This document shows, piece after piece, positions 62,874-64,000 of a stretch of 64,000 bases of DNA (the first letter of the stretch is position 1; each line of letters opens with the position of its first letter). The notes beneath the pieces were generated by a model. It did no database searches. It had not been told where the DNA came from and was given only the letters and a program-made list of their open reading frames with translations. A program made the translations under genes and the position numbers. Source of the stretch: Telmatospirillum sp. J64-1 (GTDB lineage: Bacteria; Pseudomonadota; Alphaproteobacteria; Rhodospirillales; Magnetospirillaceae); contig NZ_SBHN01000002.1 in the NCBI RefSeq assembly GCF_006980715.1, forward strand, positions 164,071-228,070, given 5' to 3'.

Positions 62874-64000
62874 TTATTTCTCCCGTTCGAAGATCCAGCA
62901 CTTCACCGTCTTACCCTGGCCGTTATGGGCCTCGATGGCGCTGTTCACGGCCTTGATGCCGATGAAGCGGCGGCTGCGGCTGGTCTTGAGGTGTGTCTTC
63001 AGGTCTTTCAGCGGGGGGAGCGGCTGGTTCTGCGACGCGGCGATACGCTGAAAGTAATTGAGATTGATGGCGATCACGGTGCCATCCCTGCTGTGATTCA
63101 TGATGTGGTCGCCCAGGTAGTCGTAGAGTTCCCAGAACTCCTCGACGATCGGGTGATCAGCAGCGAGTGCGCGCTGGCGCTGGACGGCGGCATCGCGCAG
63201 GGCCTGAAGGATCTCCTCGCGCCAGGCGACAGGCATCTTGATCAGGTCGGCCAGCGCGAGGGTCAGGGCCATCAACTGGCCGTGATTCTTGCCTATGCGC
63301 TGAAGCCGGATCTCGGGGTGGCGCATCAACTCGGCCTCGAACCGGGGGGTCTCCTTCCGCACCGTTTCCATCACCATCCGCTCGGCGCGGGTGGCCATGA
63401 TCAGGAAGTGGCTGACGGTTTCGACCGGCACCGAAGCCAGGGCATCGGCAGCTGCCCGGCTGGCCGAGGTATGGCCCGAGGTGTCGAAGTGGACATGGAC
63501 GATACGCTGCATGATCGCTTCGGAGGCGTTCACGGCAGCATTCTGGCTGATCAGGATCGAGCCCCGGAAAGGCGGCTCGTTGGTTTCGTTGCCGCCGTTA
63601 TGCACGCCGGTGGCCCGGCTGGGGCGGCCGTTATAGGCAGTCTTCAGTTCGTCCCAATCGAACTGCCTAGCCTTGGCGCTGTCCTCGCGGTCGCTTTCGA
63701 TCAGCGACACGGGCAGGTTGGCCACCTGGGTCATGTTGCGCGAGCGTGCGGCCTGGGTGGATTTGTTGGGGTCGAAGCCTTCGTAATCGGTACGGCCGAC
63801 CAGCTTCCAGAGGAATTCGATCAGGGTCGATTTACCGGCGCCGGCCTCGCCCACGACTTCAAGGAAGGGGTAGCTTTTGTGGATCTCGCGGATCTGTTCG
63901 GCGAATAGGCTGCCGAAGAACCAGACCAGGGCGATCAAGCCCCGGGCGCCAAAAGCAGTGTGGATGTCATTCAGCCAGTCCTGGCGGTATTCCCGCTGGT
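62874..64000 (-). CDS. Primase/helicase-type P-loop ATPase, 5' end outside window
   Basis: The reading frame is open to the right edge, so only the C-terminal 375 residues are visible. Walker A is GEAGAGKST in LEVVGEAGAGKSTLIEFLW; later segments include SLIESDREDS, a possible Walker B region, and FRGSILISQNAAVNASEAIMQRIVHVHFD, a possible sensor/arginine-finger region. The layout resembles the helicase part of phage and island bifunctional primase-helicases. It lies at the upstream end of the element's minus-strand gene series, consistent with a replication gene. Confidence 0.75.
   Translation of the reverse strand, partial: QREYRQDWLNDIHTAFGARGLIALVWFFGSLFAEQIREIHKSYPFLEVVGEAGAGKSTLIEFLWKLVGRTDYEGFDPNKSTQAARSRNMTQVANLPVSLIESDREDSAKARQFDWDELKTAYNGRPSRATGVHNGGNETNEPPFRGSILISQNAAVNASEAIMQRIVHVHFDTSGHTSASRAAADALASVPVETVSHFLIMATRAERMVMETVRKETPRFEAELMRHPEIRLQRIGKNHGQLMALTLALADLIKMPVAWREEILQALRDAAVQRQRALAADHPIVEEFWELYDYLGDHIMNHSRDGTVIAINLNYFQRIAASQNQPLPPLKDLKTHLKTSRSRRFIGIKAVNSAIEAHNGQGKTVKCWIFEREK

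Larger units (their letters stand above)
58061..64000. mobile_element. Integrative element or prophage inserted in tRNA-Pro (right end outside window)
   Basis: From the broken tRNA onward all genes are on the minus strand, tightly packed, and phage- or island-like: tyrosine integrase, excisionase-like HTH protein, small hypotheticals, MazG-like pyrophosphohydrolase, cytosine methyltransferase, Cys-rich protein and a P-loop replication ATPase. No structural phage genes are seen in the 5.9 kb present, so prophage, phage satellite and integrative plasmid all remain possible. The 47 bases between the tRNA half and the integrase stop hold no recognisable 3' tRNA half. Confidence 0.85.

Noticed and set aside
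1..64000. CRISPR arrays, insertion sequences or toxin-antitoxin pairs
   Set aside because: No regularly spaced direct repeats, no transposase frame and no recognisable toxin or antitoxin family was seen in reading the window.

Overview
The window is a high-GC alphaproteobacterial chromosome segment, most likely from Rhodospirillales. This rests on gene orders: the lpx/bamA/rpsB block, one 14-gene complex I operon, and nuo followed by birA, coaX and an RNase J gene. There is also a short ProRS without the editing insertion and a predicted EcfG-type stress promoter. No species can be named from sequence alone.

Region 1 (1-4104): the 3' part of gltX, citrate synthase, a tiny membrane protein that starts on the gltA stop codon, glyoxalase I, and a Gfo/Idh/MocA dehydrogenase beside lpxB. 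A perfect 15-bp hairpin separates the last two. Region 2 (4105-18816, all minus strand) is the envelope and translation block, transcribed from high to low coordinates: rpsB, tsf, pyrH, frr, uppS, cdsA, dxr, rseP, bamA, ompH/skp, lpxD, fabZ, lpxA, lpxI, lpxB. It carries ribosome start-up factors, undecaprenyl and isoprenoid supply, phospholipid precursor, outer-membrane assembly and lipid A synthesis. rpsB has a clear promoter (17-bp spacing) and a structured leader.

Region 3 (18861-28832): dnaE, a lipoprotein-release ABC pair (lolD, lolC), proS, a secreted hypothetical, a purine permease on the plus strand, a candidate structured RNA with a strong bidirectional terminator, tag, and methylmalonyl-CoA epimerase. 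Region 4 (28851-46257): rnj, coaX, birA and all fourteen complex I genes nuoN to nuoA, on the minus strand and mostly overlapping or a few bases apart. tRNA-Asp(GTC) with its own promoter lies upstream.

Region 5 (46554-58021) is accessory. A cluster of small proteins has EcfG-like promoters (GGAAC-N16-CGTT), one of them an almost symmetric site between two divergent genes. A possible antisense RNA lies at its left edge. Next come a Met/Gln-rich secreted protein with a peptidoglycan-binding-like domain, a DUF1080 protein with a small membrane protein, and a tightly coupled three-gene cassette: six-hairpin glycosidase-like protein, GT4 glycolipid-type glycosyltransferase, membrane-anchored alkaline-phosphatase-superfamily enzyme. 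I consider this cassette the best candidate for an undescribed system. A fluoroacetate-dehalogenase-family enzyme, a LysR regulator and a 30-bp operator-like palindrome follow.

Region 6 (58022-64000): the promoter and 5' half of tRNA-Pro(TGG), broken in the anticodon loop, followed by an integrative element or prophage. It encodes a tyrosine integrase, an overlapping excisionase-like protein, small phage-type proteins, a MazG-like pyrophosphohydrolase, a C5-cytosine methyltransferase, a Cys-rich protein and a primase/helicase-type ATPase that runs off the right edge.
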